Shown in pieces: positions 7,879 to 16,471 of a stretch of DNA of 64,000 bases; positions within the stretch are counted from its first letter, which is position 1, and the number at the start of each line of letters is the position of its first letter. Origin of the DNA: Haliea sp. E1-2-M8 (GTDB lineage Bacteria; Pseudomonadota; Gammaproteobacteria; Pseudomonadales; Halieaceae); NCBI RefSeq assembly GCF_030649675.1, contig NZ_JAUTDR010000001.1, forward strand, positions 334,258 to 398,257, read 5' to 3'. Below the pieces are notes generated by a model, which had not been told where the DNA came from, made no database searches, and saw nothing but the letters and a program-made list of their open reading frames with translations. The translations under genes were made by a program, and so were the position numbers.

Positions 7879-9279
7879 CTACCGGTGTGTCGCTATGTAG
7901 TCGATAAACTTCTGCACATTCAGGGAGCCGAGGCCAGTCGCAATATCGTAGCCGGGGCCTGCCGGGTACGCGCCTGCACCGGCGTAACCCCGCACGACGT
8001 CATTGAGAATGGTGGAATTGGTGGGCCCTCCATTGGTGGACATGAGCCCGTAGAGGCGGCTCTGGAGCGGATCGACAGCACTGGTGCTGGAAGATAACAT
8101 CGGCTCGCTCTGGGCTTTTCTGGTCTGGTTGGCAATGGCTACAACGCCCGCGAAGAACGCCGACGATACCGTGTTGCCGCCGACCAGGAACCACCCGCCT
8201 AATGTTGATGAATAGATATGGGCACCGTACTTGGGATCAGCGTTGAAGGCCACGTCGGGAACGGACCGGTACATCGTCGTGTTGGCTGCCTGGACGGATG
8301 GGATCGCCTGAAACGCGGGCATCCGTTCCCGCTCGGACATGCCAGCCCCTGATTCGGCCCATGCCGTCTCGACAAAGGGTGCAACCGAACTCAGCGTCGT
8401 GCCACCCACCGCGATGACGCCCGAATAGGTCGCCGGAAAGCTCGGCCTCATGTCGCTGCCCGATGGTGCGATCCATACTATATTAGTATTTAAAAACAGG
8501 TGTGTTTTGCTGTCTTGCGTGCTGAACTCATCGGCGCCGAACGGCAATAAGACGACATTTACCCCTAAATTTACGGCGGTTTGTATGGCCGTATAGATAT
8601 CGTTATAGCCTACTGATTTGGCCTCGATGACGTAGACAGTCGCCCCTGGACTCACGGTGTTTACCATCTGAACGGCGGTGTTGGTGTTCAAGGCCATTGT
8701 GCTGTTGGTAACAACCCCAGCCTGATTGATAATGTTCAGGGTGATTGGCTTTACCCCAAATTGCTGAGCCCACTTATTGAGATCTAGCTGCAGGTTCGAA
8801 TAGTGGTAAGCTGTGATGATGGCCACTTTGATCCCGTAGCCCGCGGGCTTGTTGTTCGCCCCAGTAGCCGGCACGTTATAGGCCTCCAGAAGCTGCTGAG
8901 GCGTCCACCCTCGGGACAGATCCAGACCAGACGAGACCACGTCGGTCGAGTTCGTCGTGGAGGTTCCGTAGCCCGCGAGCTTTTTGCCCGAATGAGTCTG
9001 TTGAGTATCCGGTGTGTTGTCGGTCTCCTGAAGCTGCTCAGGCGCCCACCCACCGGATGGGTCCGCACTGGCCGAGGTCATTGCATCCTCGGACAGCTCA
9101 TAGCCATCAGCCAGCACGTGAGCGTGTCGGTAGTCGTCGGCGGCAGGAGCATTCTGCCCGCCGCCCGGGGCCGGATCCTCCTGCCCGCCGTCCGTGGATC
9201 CGCATCCCTGCAACCCCGCGGCTGCGAGCAAGACAGCCACGCACACGCTGCGCCGCACCCACGTTGTAAGCTCGTTCAT
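7879..9279 (-). CDS. Sedolisin (S53)-like lipoprotein, catalytic residues apparently lost
   Basis: 466 aa from the ATG at 9279 (AAAAGG 9 nt upstream). Signal peptide with lipobox LQGC (Cys26). The body follows the S53 plan: RGWTPQQLLEAYNVP at 123-137, a Rossmann-like start (GYGIKVAIITAYHY), FPATYSGVIAVGGTTL, the VPDVAFNADP element, and a C-terminal GPGYDIATGLGSLN segment like the family's calcium site. The catalytic serine motif GGTS reads GGNT (Thr370), and the Glu/Asp pair that should precede SPGA is absent, so activity is doubtful. Residues 76-90 (GGWAPEQLQETDNTP) repeat the 123-137 motif, with matching DNA, which shows an internal duplication. Base composition is visibly less GC-rich than its neighbours, and the gene lies between copies of a tRNA-linked repeat, suggesting transfer. 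Confidence 0.8.
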   Translation of the reverse strand: MNELTTWVRRSVCVAVLLAAAGLQGCGSTDGGQEDPAPGGGQNAPAADDYRHAHVLADGYELSEDAMTSASADPSGGWAPEQLQETDNTPDTQQTHSGKKLAGYGTSTTNSTDVVSSGLDLSRGWTPQQLLEAYNVPATGANNKPAGYGIKVAIITAYHYSNLQLDLNKWAQQFGVKPITLNIINQAGVVTNSTMALNTNTAVQMVNTVSPGATVYVIEAKSVGYNDIYTAIQTAVNLGVNVVLLPFGADEFSTQDSKTHLFLNTNIVWIAPSGSDMRPSFPATYSGVIAVGGTTLSSVAPFVETAWAESGAGMSERERMPAFQAIPSVQAANTTMYRSVPDVAFNADPKYGAHIYSSTLGGWFLVGGNTVSSAFFAGVVAIANQTRKAQSEPMLSSSTSAVDPLQSRLYGLMSTNGGPTNSTILNDVVRGYAGAGAYPAGPGYDIATGLGSLNVQKFIDYIATHR

Positions 9280-9379
9280 TGCTAGATGCCTTTTTAGAAC
9301 CAAGGGGCTTGAAGTGCGGGCAGCATAAGCCCCCGCTCACTGAATAGCCACCTGAAGTGACCCCCTGAGAGTGGAATCA

Positions 9380-9401
9380 GAACTGGCGCCAGTTCGACAA
9401 A
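9380..9401 (+). repeat. Distant copy of the tRNA-array palindrome segment
   Basis: A 22-bp exact match to 7324-7345 (palindrome GAACTGGCGCCAGTTC plus GACAAA). The preceding bases GAGAGTGGA also resemble the unit's GAGGGTGGA. It places the sedolisin-like gene between two copies of the same sequence, as expected for an integrated segment bounded by direct repeats. Confidence 0.8.
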
Positions 9402-9461
9402 ATCGACTTTCAGCCAGCTTGTGCTAGTGTTCGGCAGGCCATAACAACAAGGAGCACCGCC

Positions 9462-11432
9462 GTGTCCCGTCTAGCCTCCGCCTGTCTGCCCCTTACCCTC
9501 GTCCTCGGCTTCGCCACCACCGCGATAGCCGACCCGTTGCCCGAACCACCAGTCGGCATCGCCACCCTGGCCACCCAGGCCGCCAACACCGCGGTGGCCG
9601 AGCGCCTGCCCCTGACCGACCCGCAGGACTTCGAGGATGCCAGCCGCGGCCTGGTCGCGCAGCTCGACGATCCGCGAATCCTCAATCCGGATGGCAGCGT
9701 CGCCTGGGATACGGCGCGGTTCGACTTCCTCGACGCGCCCGCTCCGGCCACAGTCAACCCCTCACTCTGGCGCCAGGGTCAGCTCAACAGCCTGCACGGT
9801 CTGTTCGAGGTGGTGCCCGGCATCTGGCAGTTCCGCGGCTACGACATGGCGGTGATGACCCTGATCGCCGGCGACATTGGCTGGATCGTGGTGGACCCGC
9901 TGACCACCTCGGCGCCGGCCCGGGCCGGCCTGGCCCTGGCCAACCGTGAGCTGGGTGAACGGCCGGTGACGGGCATTATCTTCACCCACTCCCACGGTGA
10001 TCACTTCGGCGGTGTCCGCGGTATCATCGACGAAGCGGAGGTGGCGGAGCGCCAGGTACCCGTCATCGCCCCCCACGGCTTTACCGCGGAGGCGGTCAGC
10101 GAGAACCTGATGGCGGGCAACTACATGGGGCGACGCGCTTCCCTGCAGTTCGGCAACCATCTGCCCCCGGGTGAGACAGGGCATGTCGGTACCGGTCTCG
10201 GGCAGCGCCTTTCCAATGGCCAGATTGGCCTGCTGCGGCCTACTTACGAGGTGCCACTGGGGGGTGAAACCCTGACCATCGATGGGGTGGAGTTCGTGTT
10301 CGTGGATGCCTCCAACACGGAGGCACCGGCCGAACTGATGTTCTACCTGCCGGCCCTGAAAGCACTGTCCACGGCGGAAGTGGCGACGCGTACCTTCCAT
10401 AATGTACTCACGCCCCGCGGCGCCAAGGTTCGCGACACCCTGCGCTGGAGCCAGGCGCTGGACGAGGTGCTGGTCCGGTTCGGCGGCGAGGCCGAGGTGC
10501 TGTTTGCCTCCCACCATTGGCCGACCTGGGGCCGGGAACGCCTGCAGCAAGCCCTGCAGAACCAGCGTGACCTGTACCGCTACGTACACGACCAGACCAT
10601 CCGCCTGGCCAACCACGGCGGCACCCAGCACGAGATCGCCGAGGAGCTGGAGGAACCCTGGTTTTCAGCCACTGATTTCGGTACCCGCGACTATTACGGC
10701 ACCCTCAATCACAACTCCAAGGCGGTGTACCAGAACTACTTTGGCTGGTGGGATGGGGTGCCCGCCAATTATCATCAGCATCCGCCGGAGGCCGCCGCCA
10801 CCCGCTATGTCGACCTGATGGGGGGCGCGGAGGAGGGGCTGCGCAAGGGCATCGCCGCCTTCGAGTCCGGTGACTACCGCTGGGCGGCCACCGTGTTCAA
10901 CCACATCGTGTTCGCGGATGCCGGCAACCGCCCGGCGCAGGAGTGGCTGGCGGCGGCCTATGAGCAGATGGGCTTCCAGGCCGAGTCCGGCGCCTGGCGC
11001 AATTATTACCTGACCGCGGCCATGGAGCTGCGCGACGGCCTGCCCGAGACTCCCCAGACCTTTGACGATCCTGCTTTCCTGCAGGGTGTACCCACGGCTG
11101 CCCTGCTGGACGCGCTGGTGGCGCGCTATAACCCGGCCCGGCTGAGCCGCGAGGCCTTTGTCATCCAGTTCGTGTTCCCGGACCGGCAGGAACAGTTTCA
11201 TGTCGAGGTCAATCCCGCGGTCGCTTTCCCGCGCAGTGGTATGGCGCCGGCGGCGACCGCGCAGCTGACCCTGGATCGCAGCGACTTTGACCGTTTGTTG
11301 ATGCGCCGGGTCGAGCTGCCGGAGCTGCTGCAGGGTGGCGGGGCGGAGCTTTCCGGCGATGGCACCGCTATTGGCGCTTTCTTCGGCGCCCTTGACCAGT
11401 TCGAGTACTGGTTCAACGTGGCTACCCCCTGA
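9462..11432 (+). CDS. Alkyl sulfatase (SdsA1/BDS1-like, metallo-beta-lactamase fold)
   Basis: 656 aa. Hydrolyses alkyl sulfate esters such as dodecyl sulfate to alcohol and sulfate, probably in the periplasm. It starts at a GTG at 9462 with AAGGAG upstream and has a signal peptide ending near AIADP. The zinc motif THSHGDHFGG (HxHxDH) lies in an N-terminal metallo-beta-lactamase domain. The NTEAPAELMFYLP and LTPRGAKVRD segments are characteristic of this sulfatase family. A central dimerisation helical domain and a C-terminal sterol-carrier-like domain follow (about 530-656). The length matches the family. The mechanism is inversion at carbon, unlike the formylglycine sulfatase at 30498. Confidence 0.92.
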   Translation: MSRLASACLPLTLVLGFATTAIADPLPEPPVGIATLATQAANTAVAERLPLTDPQDFEDASRGLVAQLDDPRILNPDGSVAWDTARFDFLDAPAPATVNPSLWRQGQLNSLHGLFEVVPGIWQFRGYDMAVMTLIAGDIGWIVVDPLTTSAPARAGLALANRELGERPVTGIIFTHSHGDHFGGVRGIIDEAEVAERQVPVIAPHGFTAEAVSENLMAGNYMGRRASLQFGNHLPPGETGHVGTGLGQRLSNGQIGLLRPTYEVPLGGETLTIDGVEFVFVDASNTEAPAELMFYLPALKALSTAEVATRTFHNVLTPRGAKVRDTLRWSQALDEVLVRFGGEAEVLFASHHWPTWGRERLQQALQNQRDLYRYVHDQTIRLANHGGTQHEIAEELEEPWFSATDFGTRDYYGTLNHNSKAVYQNYFGWWDGVPANYHQHPPEAAATRYVDLMGGAEEGLRKGIAAFESGDYRWAATVFNHIVFADAGNRPAQEWLAAAYEQMGFQAESGAWRNYYLTAAMELRDGLPETPQTFDDPAFLQGVPTAALLDALVARYNPARLSREAFVIQFVFPDRQEQFHVEVNPAVAFPRSGMAPAATAQLTLDRSDFDRLLMRRVELPELLQGGGAELSGDGTAIGAFFGALDQFEYWFNVATP

Positions 11433-11446
11433 AGCGAAGCGCAATC

Positions 11447-11824
11447 GTGGAGGGCTATGCGCTCATCAAGCTGACTCACCTGCTGGCGGCTTACCTTACC
11501 GGGCTGTTGTTCGTGCTGCGGTTGTTGCTGGATCTGGCAGGGCAGCCAAGCTGGCGGCAGACGCCGTTGCGTTGGCTGCCGCATGCGAATGACACGGTAC
11601 TGCTGGCCATGGCGCTGTCGCTGCTGGTGTTCGGGGGCTGGCAGATCACGGTACACAGTTGGCTGGCCCTCAAGGTGGTACTATTGCTGGGCTATATCGC
11701 AGCCGGTATGGTCGCCATGAAACCGCGCTTCCGCGTGCCAGTGCGTGTGTTGGCGGCCGGGCTGGCCCTGGCGCAGCTGGCCGGCATTTATTTTTTGGCC
11801 ATGACCCGCCCCGTACTCTGGTAG
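11447..11824 (+). CDS. SirB-like small integral membrane protein
   Basis: 125 aa with four hydrophobic helices, and the N-terminal LIKLTHLLAAYLTGLLFVLR and HANDTVLLAMAL elements typical of the SirB family (named for a supposed role in Salmonella invasion gene expression; the biochemical function is unknown). The frame opens with a GTG at 11447, as no in-frame ATG fits the family start. The ribosome site is weak. It follows the alkylsulfatase gene by 14 bp and precedes nnrS by 44 bp, so the three are probably co-transcribed. Confidence 0.8.
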   Translation: MEGYALIKLTHLLAAYLTGLLFVLRLLLDLAGQPSWRQTPLRWLPHANDTVLLAMALSLLVFGGWQITVHSWLALKVVLLLGYIAAGMVAMKPRFRVPVRVLAAGLALAQLAGIYFLAMTRPVLW

Positions 11825-11868
11825 CTGCTGGCGGGCGAGGGTGGCCTCCACCATCGAGGAGATTCGGC

Positions 11869-13071
11869 ATGCAGGGCAGCAAGTTGACCGACGAGGCTGC
11901 GCTGGCGCCGCTGCTGCGGCAGGCTTTCCGGCCCCTGTTTCTGTTGGGGGCACTGTTCAGCGCCGGGGCCATGCTGCTGTGGGGGCTGGCGCTGGCTGGC
12001 TGGATCAGCCTGAACCCGTATCAAAACGTGCTGTTCTGGCATCAGCACGAAATGATTTTCGGTTTCGTGGCGGCGATCATTGTCGGCTTTCTGCTGACCG
12101 CGGTGCAGAACTGGGCGGGTACCCGTGCCACGCACGGCAGGGAACTGCTGGTGCTGGTGCTGGTCTGGCTGACGGGGCGCGGCTTGATGCTGTTCGGCGC
12201 CGGCCTGCCCCCCGCACTGGTGGCGGCAGTGGATCTGGCCTTCCTGCCCCTGGCAGCCTGGTTTTTCGGTAGCATCGTGCTGGCGGCGGGCAACACCCGC
12301 AATCTGTTCTTTGTGCCGCTGCTGCTGCTGTTGATGGTCTGCAACGGGCTTATGCACGCCGGCGCGATCCTAAACCGCTTCGAGCTGGTTCAGTACGGCA
12401 ATCTCAACGCCATCTGGCTGGTGACCCTGGTGATGGCGATTGTCTCCGGGCGGGTGCTGCCGATGTTCACTGCCAACGGCACCGGCACGCCGAAGGTTGA
12501 GCCGCTGCCCTGGCTGGAGCGGGTCGCGCTGGGCTGCCTGTGGCTGATCTTCGCCCTGCATTTTCTGGCGCTCGCGCCGCGGATGCCGTCTTCGGCGCTG
12601 GCGCTGCTGTTTGCCGTTGCCGCGTTGAGTCAGCTGGCGCGAATCCTCAGGCTCAGGTTCTGGGTAACCCTGCGCGTGCCCCTGCTGTGGTCCCTGCACG
12701 CGGCTGCCCTGTTTATTCCCTTCGGGCTGGCGCTGTTCGCGGCCCGCCATGCGGGATTGCCGGTGACCCAGAGTAATGCAGTCCACGCACTGACTGCGGG
12801 GGCCATGGGGGGAATGATCCTGTCGATGATGGCGCGGGTGTCCCTCGGGCATACCGGGCGGGCCCTGCAGCCGCACCCGCTGATGACGCTGGCCTTCGTG
12901 CTGGTGATCTGCGCGGCGCTGCTGCGCCTGGCGGCGCCGTCCCTGTTGCCGGGGTCACTGACGACCTGGTATCTGCTGGCCATCGCGGCCTGGGTACTGG
13001 CTTACCTGGCCTACAGCCTGCTGTACCTGCCGCTCCTGACGCGCCCGCGGCCGGACGGGCAGCCCGGTTAG
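11869..13071 (+). CDS. nnrS: NnrS family heme-copper membrane protein
   Basis: 400 aa, about twelve transmembrane helices. NnrS proteins bind heme and copper and are linked to tolerance of nitric oxide and related stress. The family hallmark HQHEMIFGFVAAIIVGFLLT is present near residues 60-80, and further conserved His/Gly helices follow (MARVSLGHTGR). The ATG at 11869 has GAGGAG 8 nt upstream; an upstream frame extension overlaps the SirB-like gene and is not credible. No nitrite or NO reductase gene is seen in the window. Confidence 0.88.
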   Translation: MQGSKLTDEAALAPLLRQAFRPLFLLGALFSAGAMLLWGLALAGWISLNPYQNVLFWHQHEMIFGFVAAIIVGFLLTAVQNWAGTRATHGRELLVLVLVWLTGRGLMLFGAGLPPALVAAVDLAFLPLAAWFFGSIVLAAGNTRNLFFVPLLLLLMVCNGLMHAGAILNRFELVQYGNLNAIWLVTLVMAIVSGRVLPMFTANGTGTPKVEPLPWLERVALGCLWLIFALHFLALAPRMPSSALALLFAVAALSQLARILRLRFWVTLRVPLLWSLHAAALFIPFGLALFAARHAGLPVTQSNAVHALTAGAMGGMILSMMARVSLGHTGRALQPHPLMTLAFVLVICAALLRLAAPSLLPGSLTTWYLLAIAAWVLAYLAYSLLYLPLLTRPRPDGQPG

Positions 13072-13079
13072 GCGCGGCC

Positions 13080-14702
13080 TCAGCTCGCCGTCGACAGGAA
13101 AGGCCCATCGACACAGCCCCGGCGCCCGTCTGGTGCCGCACAGGCGCCGCAGATACCGACCCCGCACTTGGTCAGGTAGTCGATGGCGCTGTGGATCTGG
13201 TCCTCGCGGCAGAACTCCCGCTGCACTTTTTCGGCGGCATGCACCATGGGCTCAGGGCCGCAGTTGTAGAACACCAGGTTCGCCCGTTCCTCCTTGCTCA
13301 TCTCCTGCAGGCGCTGCTGCAGCAGCTCGGTAACCCGGCCGTGGAAGCCAACGCTGCCGTCGTCGGTGGCGACATGCAGGGTGGCGATCTTCGCGCACTC
13401 ATCCAGGAAGTACAGCCGGTCCTTACTGCGGGCGCCGGCAAACACCTCGGCGTTGCCGAAATCCCGCGCAATCTGGTACACCGCCGCCAGCCCGGTGCCC
13501 CCGGCCACGGCCATGATGCGGGCATCCTCCGGCGGGGTCACCGGGATGCCGTGGGGGCCGCGGACATAGGCTTCAGTGCCCACCGGCAGGTCCATCAGGG
13601 TATGGGTAAACAGGCCCAGGTCGATCACCACCAGTGAAAAGGGGTCGTCGGTGAGGGCGGAGAAGGGCTTCTCGCCCACGCCCGGAACCCAGAGGAAAAT
13701 GAACTCGCCGGCCTGCACATTGATCTTGCGGTCGAAGGTGAGGATGGCGATGTCCTCGCAGACCCGCTCGGTACTGACCAGCGTGACCGGGCGGAACTGC
13801 ATGTCGATGTCATAGCGAACCAGGCTTTCGGCGCGGTCGCTGCCCAGTTCCAGATCACGCTGCAGAGTGCGGAAATACTCCGCCATATCTTCGGTGGTCA
13901 TGCCCACCAGGGCCGAGCCCACCCCCACTACCGTGGCTCCCGCATCCAGAAATGCGCGCACATCCTCGGCGCTGCTGGCGCCGCCACAGCCGATCACCGG
14001 CAGCCCGGTGGCGGCCACGACCTCCCGCACACACTTGAGGCCGATGGGCAGCACGCCCTTGCCGGACATGCCGCCCGAACCGTTACTCAGCACCGCGTGG
14101 CCATGTGAAGAGGTGTAGCCAGGCCCGACCGTATTGATGGCGCACAGGCCGTCCGCACCGCCAGCTTTCGCAGCCTCGGCGATCTCGGCAATATTGGGCG
14201 TGTTCGGGGTCAGCTTGGGAATCACCGGGATAGCCACCACCGCCTTCACCGCCGCGGTAATTTCCCGCACCATGTCCGGGTCCTGGCCCATCGCCATGCC
14301 ATAGCCCTTGGCGTGGGGGCAGGACAGATTCAGCTCCAACCCGTCGGCCACCGGCGCCAGCAGCCTGGCTACCTCGACAAACTCCTCCAGGCTGCCGCCG
14401 AAAATCGACACCAGCAGGAAGCGATCCGCCGGCACCCGCAGCTTGCCCAGCAGCGCTACCGACTCCTCCGCCCCCGGGTTGGTCAGCCCCACCGCATTGA
14501 CAAAGCACCCCGGGGCGTACTGGCTCAACACCGGCTCCCGGTTCCCCATGCGCGGCTCCAGACCGATGCTCTTGGTAGTCACCACCCCAACCTCCGGCAT
14601 ATGGTCGAACACATACTGGATGATCGAGGTGGCAGTCGTAACAATCCCGGAGGGAATCGTCAACGGGCCGGACAGGGTCTTGCCGAAGAATTCAGTGTTC
14701 AA
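13080..14702 (-). CDS. Dihydroorotate dehydrogenase-like protein fused to a PyrK-like electron-transfer domain
   Basis: 540 aa. Residues 1-305 form a class 1B/archaeal-type dihydroorotate dehydrogenase barrel (ELNLSCPHAKGYG with the conserved Cys, KLTPNTPNI, INTVGPG, GGMSG, IGCGGASSAEDV). Residues about 310-540 match the PyrK/ferredoxin-reductase module: an FAD-binding barrel, an NAD site around AVAGGTGLAA, and a terminal [2Fe-2S] motif CGVGICGAC...C. In most bacteria PyrD and PyrK are separate subunits. The fusion implies NAD+ as electron acceptor. The GQDPDMVREI segment also recalls dihydropyrimidine dehydrogenase, so a pyrimidine-reductase role cannot be excluded. No pyrimidine genes lie nearby. 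Confidence 0.85.
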   Translation of the reverse strand: MNTEFFGKTLSGPLTIPSGIVTTATSIIQYVFDHMPEVGVVTTKSIGLEPRMGNREPVLSQYAPGCFVNAVGLTNPGAEESVALLGKLRVPADRFLLVSIFGGSLEEFVEVARLLAPVADGLELNLSCPHAKGYGMAMGQDPDMVREITAAVKAVVAIPVIPKLTPNTPNIAEIAEAAKAGGADGLCAINTVGPGYTSSHGHAVLSNGSGGMSGKGVLPIGLKCVREVVAATGLPVIGCGGASSAEDVRAFLDAGATVVGVGSALVGMTTEDMAEYFRTLQRDLELGSDRAESLVRYDIDMQFRPVTLVSTERVCEDIAILTFDRKINVQAGEFIFLWVPGVGEKPFSALTDDPFSLVVIDLGLFTHTLMDLPVGTEAYVRGPHGIPVTPPEDARIMAVAGGTGLAAVYQIARDFGNAEVFAGARSKDRLYFLDECAKIATLHVATDDGSVGFHGRVTELLQQRLQEMSKEERANLVFYNCGPEPMVHAAEKVQREFCREDQIHSAIDYLTKCGVGICGACAAPDGRRGCVDGPFLSTAS

Positions 14703-14830
14703 GGCGGCGCTCGGAGCTGGATGGCTGGAGGCGGCAATTATACGGGCTTGTCCGCAGGTAGTCGAAGCGCGCTTCTACCGAGGCCGAAATGTGCGAGCAA
14801 CTGAGAATCCGGCACTGAGGCAGGGGGCGG

Positions 14831-14918
14831 GTTGAAGGCTTGCAGGACCGTCCGAGACATGGATGTCGAGGCCGAGCGTCCATGGACGGACTTGCAGCGT
14901 GTCCTGCAAGCCTCCAAC
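14831..14918. repeat. Intergenic 18-bp inverted-repeat element
   Basis: Arms at 14831-14848 and 14901-14918 pair in 17 of 18 positions (core GGCTTGCAGGAC / GTCCTGCAAGCC). The 52-bp centre includes GACATGGATGTC and CGTCCATGGACGG palindromes. This resembles the multi-palindrome intergenic repeats scattered in marine gammaproteobacteria. It lies downstream of no gene: both flanking genes read leftward, so it is in the upstream region of the SelO-gene terminator side. I see no gene in 14703-14947. Confidence 0.7.
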
Positions 14919-14947
14919 GCGACCCCTGCCGGAGCCCGATCTTTAGC

Positions 14948-16471
14948 TCAGGTCCCGCAGAAAGTCTGGTGCACCCGCTGTTCCGGCCCCGGAGGCAGGG
15001 CAAAGGCCCGGTCCTCCGGGCGCCAGGTCCAGGGGTCCGCCAGCCGGTCCACCAGGGCATGGAAGGGCGCGAAGTCCTCCTGATCCGTGGCGGCGGTGAT
15101 GGCGGCTTCCACCAGGTGGTTGCGCGGGATAAAGATCGGGTTGGCGCGGTACATTGTTGCCTGTCGCGCCCCGGGGTCGACGGCCTCGATGGCCAGGCGC
15201 TCCTGCCAGCGGGCCAGCCAGGGGTCGAAAGCAGGGGGCAGTAGATACAGCTCGCTGCAGTCCTGGTCACCGGCGGTGTCCGGGCTGGCGAGATCCGCCA
15301 GGCGGCGGAAGGTCAGGGTGAAGTCCGTCACCCCGGAAGCCATCAGGGTGTACAGGTCCTCGATCAGCGCGGCGTCTTCGGGGCGGTCCTGCTGCAGCCC
15401 CAGCTTGGCCTTGAGGCCGGCGGTGTGGGCCTCGAGGAACTGGTCGCTGTAGGTATCCACCGCGGCCTGGGCCAGGGCCACGGCCCGCTCGCTATCCTCG
15501 TGCAGTAGCGGCACCAGCGCCTGGGCCAGGCAGGCCAGGTTCCAGTGGGCGATGCCGGGCTGGTTGCGGTAGGCGTAGCGGCCGCCGTGATCGATGGAGC
15601 TGAACACGGTGTCCGGATTGAAGGCGTCCATGAAGGCGCAGGGGCCGTAGTCGATGGTTTCACCGGACAAGAGCATGTTGTCGGTGTTCATCACCCCGTG
15701 GATAAAGCCCAGCAGTTGCCAGCGGGAAACCAGGCTGGCCTGTGCCCGGACCGCCGACTCGAGCAGGGCCAGGGCGGGATTGTCGGCATCCGCCAGGCTC
15801 GGGTAGTGGCGCTCGAGGGTGAAGCGCACCAGAATCTCCAGGGCCTCCTTGTCCTTGCGCGCGGCAAAAAATTCAAAGCTGCCGATGCGGATGTGGCTGG
15901 ACGCCACCCGGGCCAGCACCGCGCCGGGGAGTGAGCGCTCACGATACACCGGTTCACCGGTGCTGACCGCGGCCAGGGCGCGGGTGCTGGGTACGCCCAG
16001 GGCTGCCATGGCCTCGCTGACAATATATTCCCGCAGTACCGGCCCCAGCGGCGAGCGTCCATCGCCACCCCGGGACCAGTGGGTGCGGCCCGCGCCCTTG
16101 AGCTGCAGGTCCATGCGTCTACCGTCGGTCCCCCGCAGCTCGCCCAGCAGGATGGCGCGGCCATCTCCGAGCTGAGGGTTGAAGCTGCCGAACTGATGGC
16201 CGGCATAGGCGGCAGCCAGTGGTTCCGAGCCCTCGACAACGCTGTTGCCCGCGAGGAAGGCGGTACCCTCGGCCGATGCCAGCCAGTCCGGGTCCAGCCC
16301 CAGTTCCAGGGCCAGGCCGCGATTCACCCGGATGGGCGCAGGTGCCGCGACCGGCGTCGGCGCCAGCAGCTGGTAGAAGCGCGCGGGCAGGCGCGCAAAA
16401 CTGTTGTCAAAGTTGGCTCGGGCTTTCGCGATTGGCACTTTGGCGGGACTCCGGGGCTCGGGTGGGGACAT
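14948..16471 (-). CDS. selO: Protein adenylyltransferase SelO (YdiU family)
   Basis: 507 aa pseudokinase-fold enzyme that AMPylates protein hydroxyls, linked to redox stress. Family motifs are clear: YAGHQFGSFNPQLGDGRA, the ELRGTDGRRMDLQLKGAGRT glycine-loop/Lys region, GVMNTDNMLLSG (active-site Asn/Asp), and IDYGPCAFMD. The C-terminus ends FCGT, keeping the conserved cysteine that is selenocysteine in animals. I choose the ATG at 16471 (MSPPEPRSP); longer frames run deep into emrB. Even so, it overlaps the end of emrB by 65 bp and has no clear ribosome site, so translation may be coupled. Confidence 0.93.
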   Translation of the reverse strand: MSPPEPRSPAKVPIAKARANFDNSFARLPARFYQLLAPTPVAAPAPIRVNRGLALELGLDPDWLASAEGTAFLAGNSVVEGSEPLAAAYAGHQFGSFNPQLGDGRAILLGELRGTDGRRMDLQLKGAGRTHWSRGGDGRSPLGPVLREYIVSEAMAALGVPSTRALAAVSTGEPVYRERSLPGAVLARVASSHIRIGSFEFFAARKDKEALEILVRFTLERHYPSLADADNPALALLESAVRAQASLVSRWQLLGFIHGVMNTDNMLLSGETIDYGPCAFMDAFNPDTVFSSIDHGGRYAYRNQPGIAHWNLACLAQALVPLLHEDSERAVALAQAAVDTYSDQFLEAHTAGLKAKLGLQQDRPEDAALIEDLYTLMASGVTDFTLTFRRLADLASPDTAGDQDCSELYLLPPAFDPWLARWQERLAIEAVDPGARQATMYRANPIFIPRNHLVEAAITAATDQEDFAPFHALVDRLADPWTWRPEDRAFALPPGPEQRVHQTFCGT

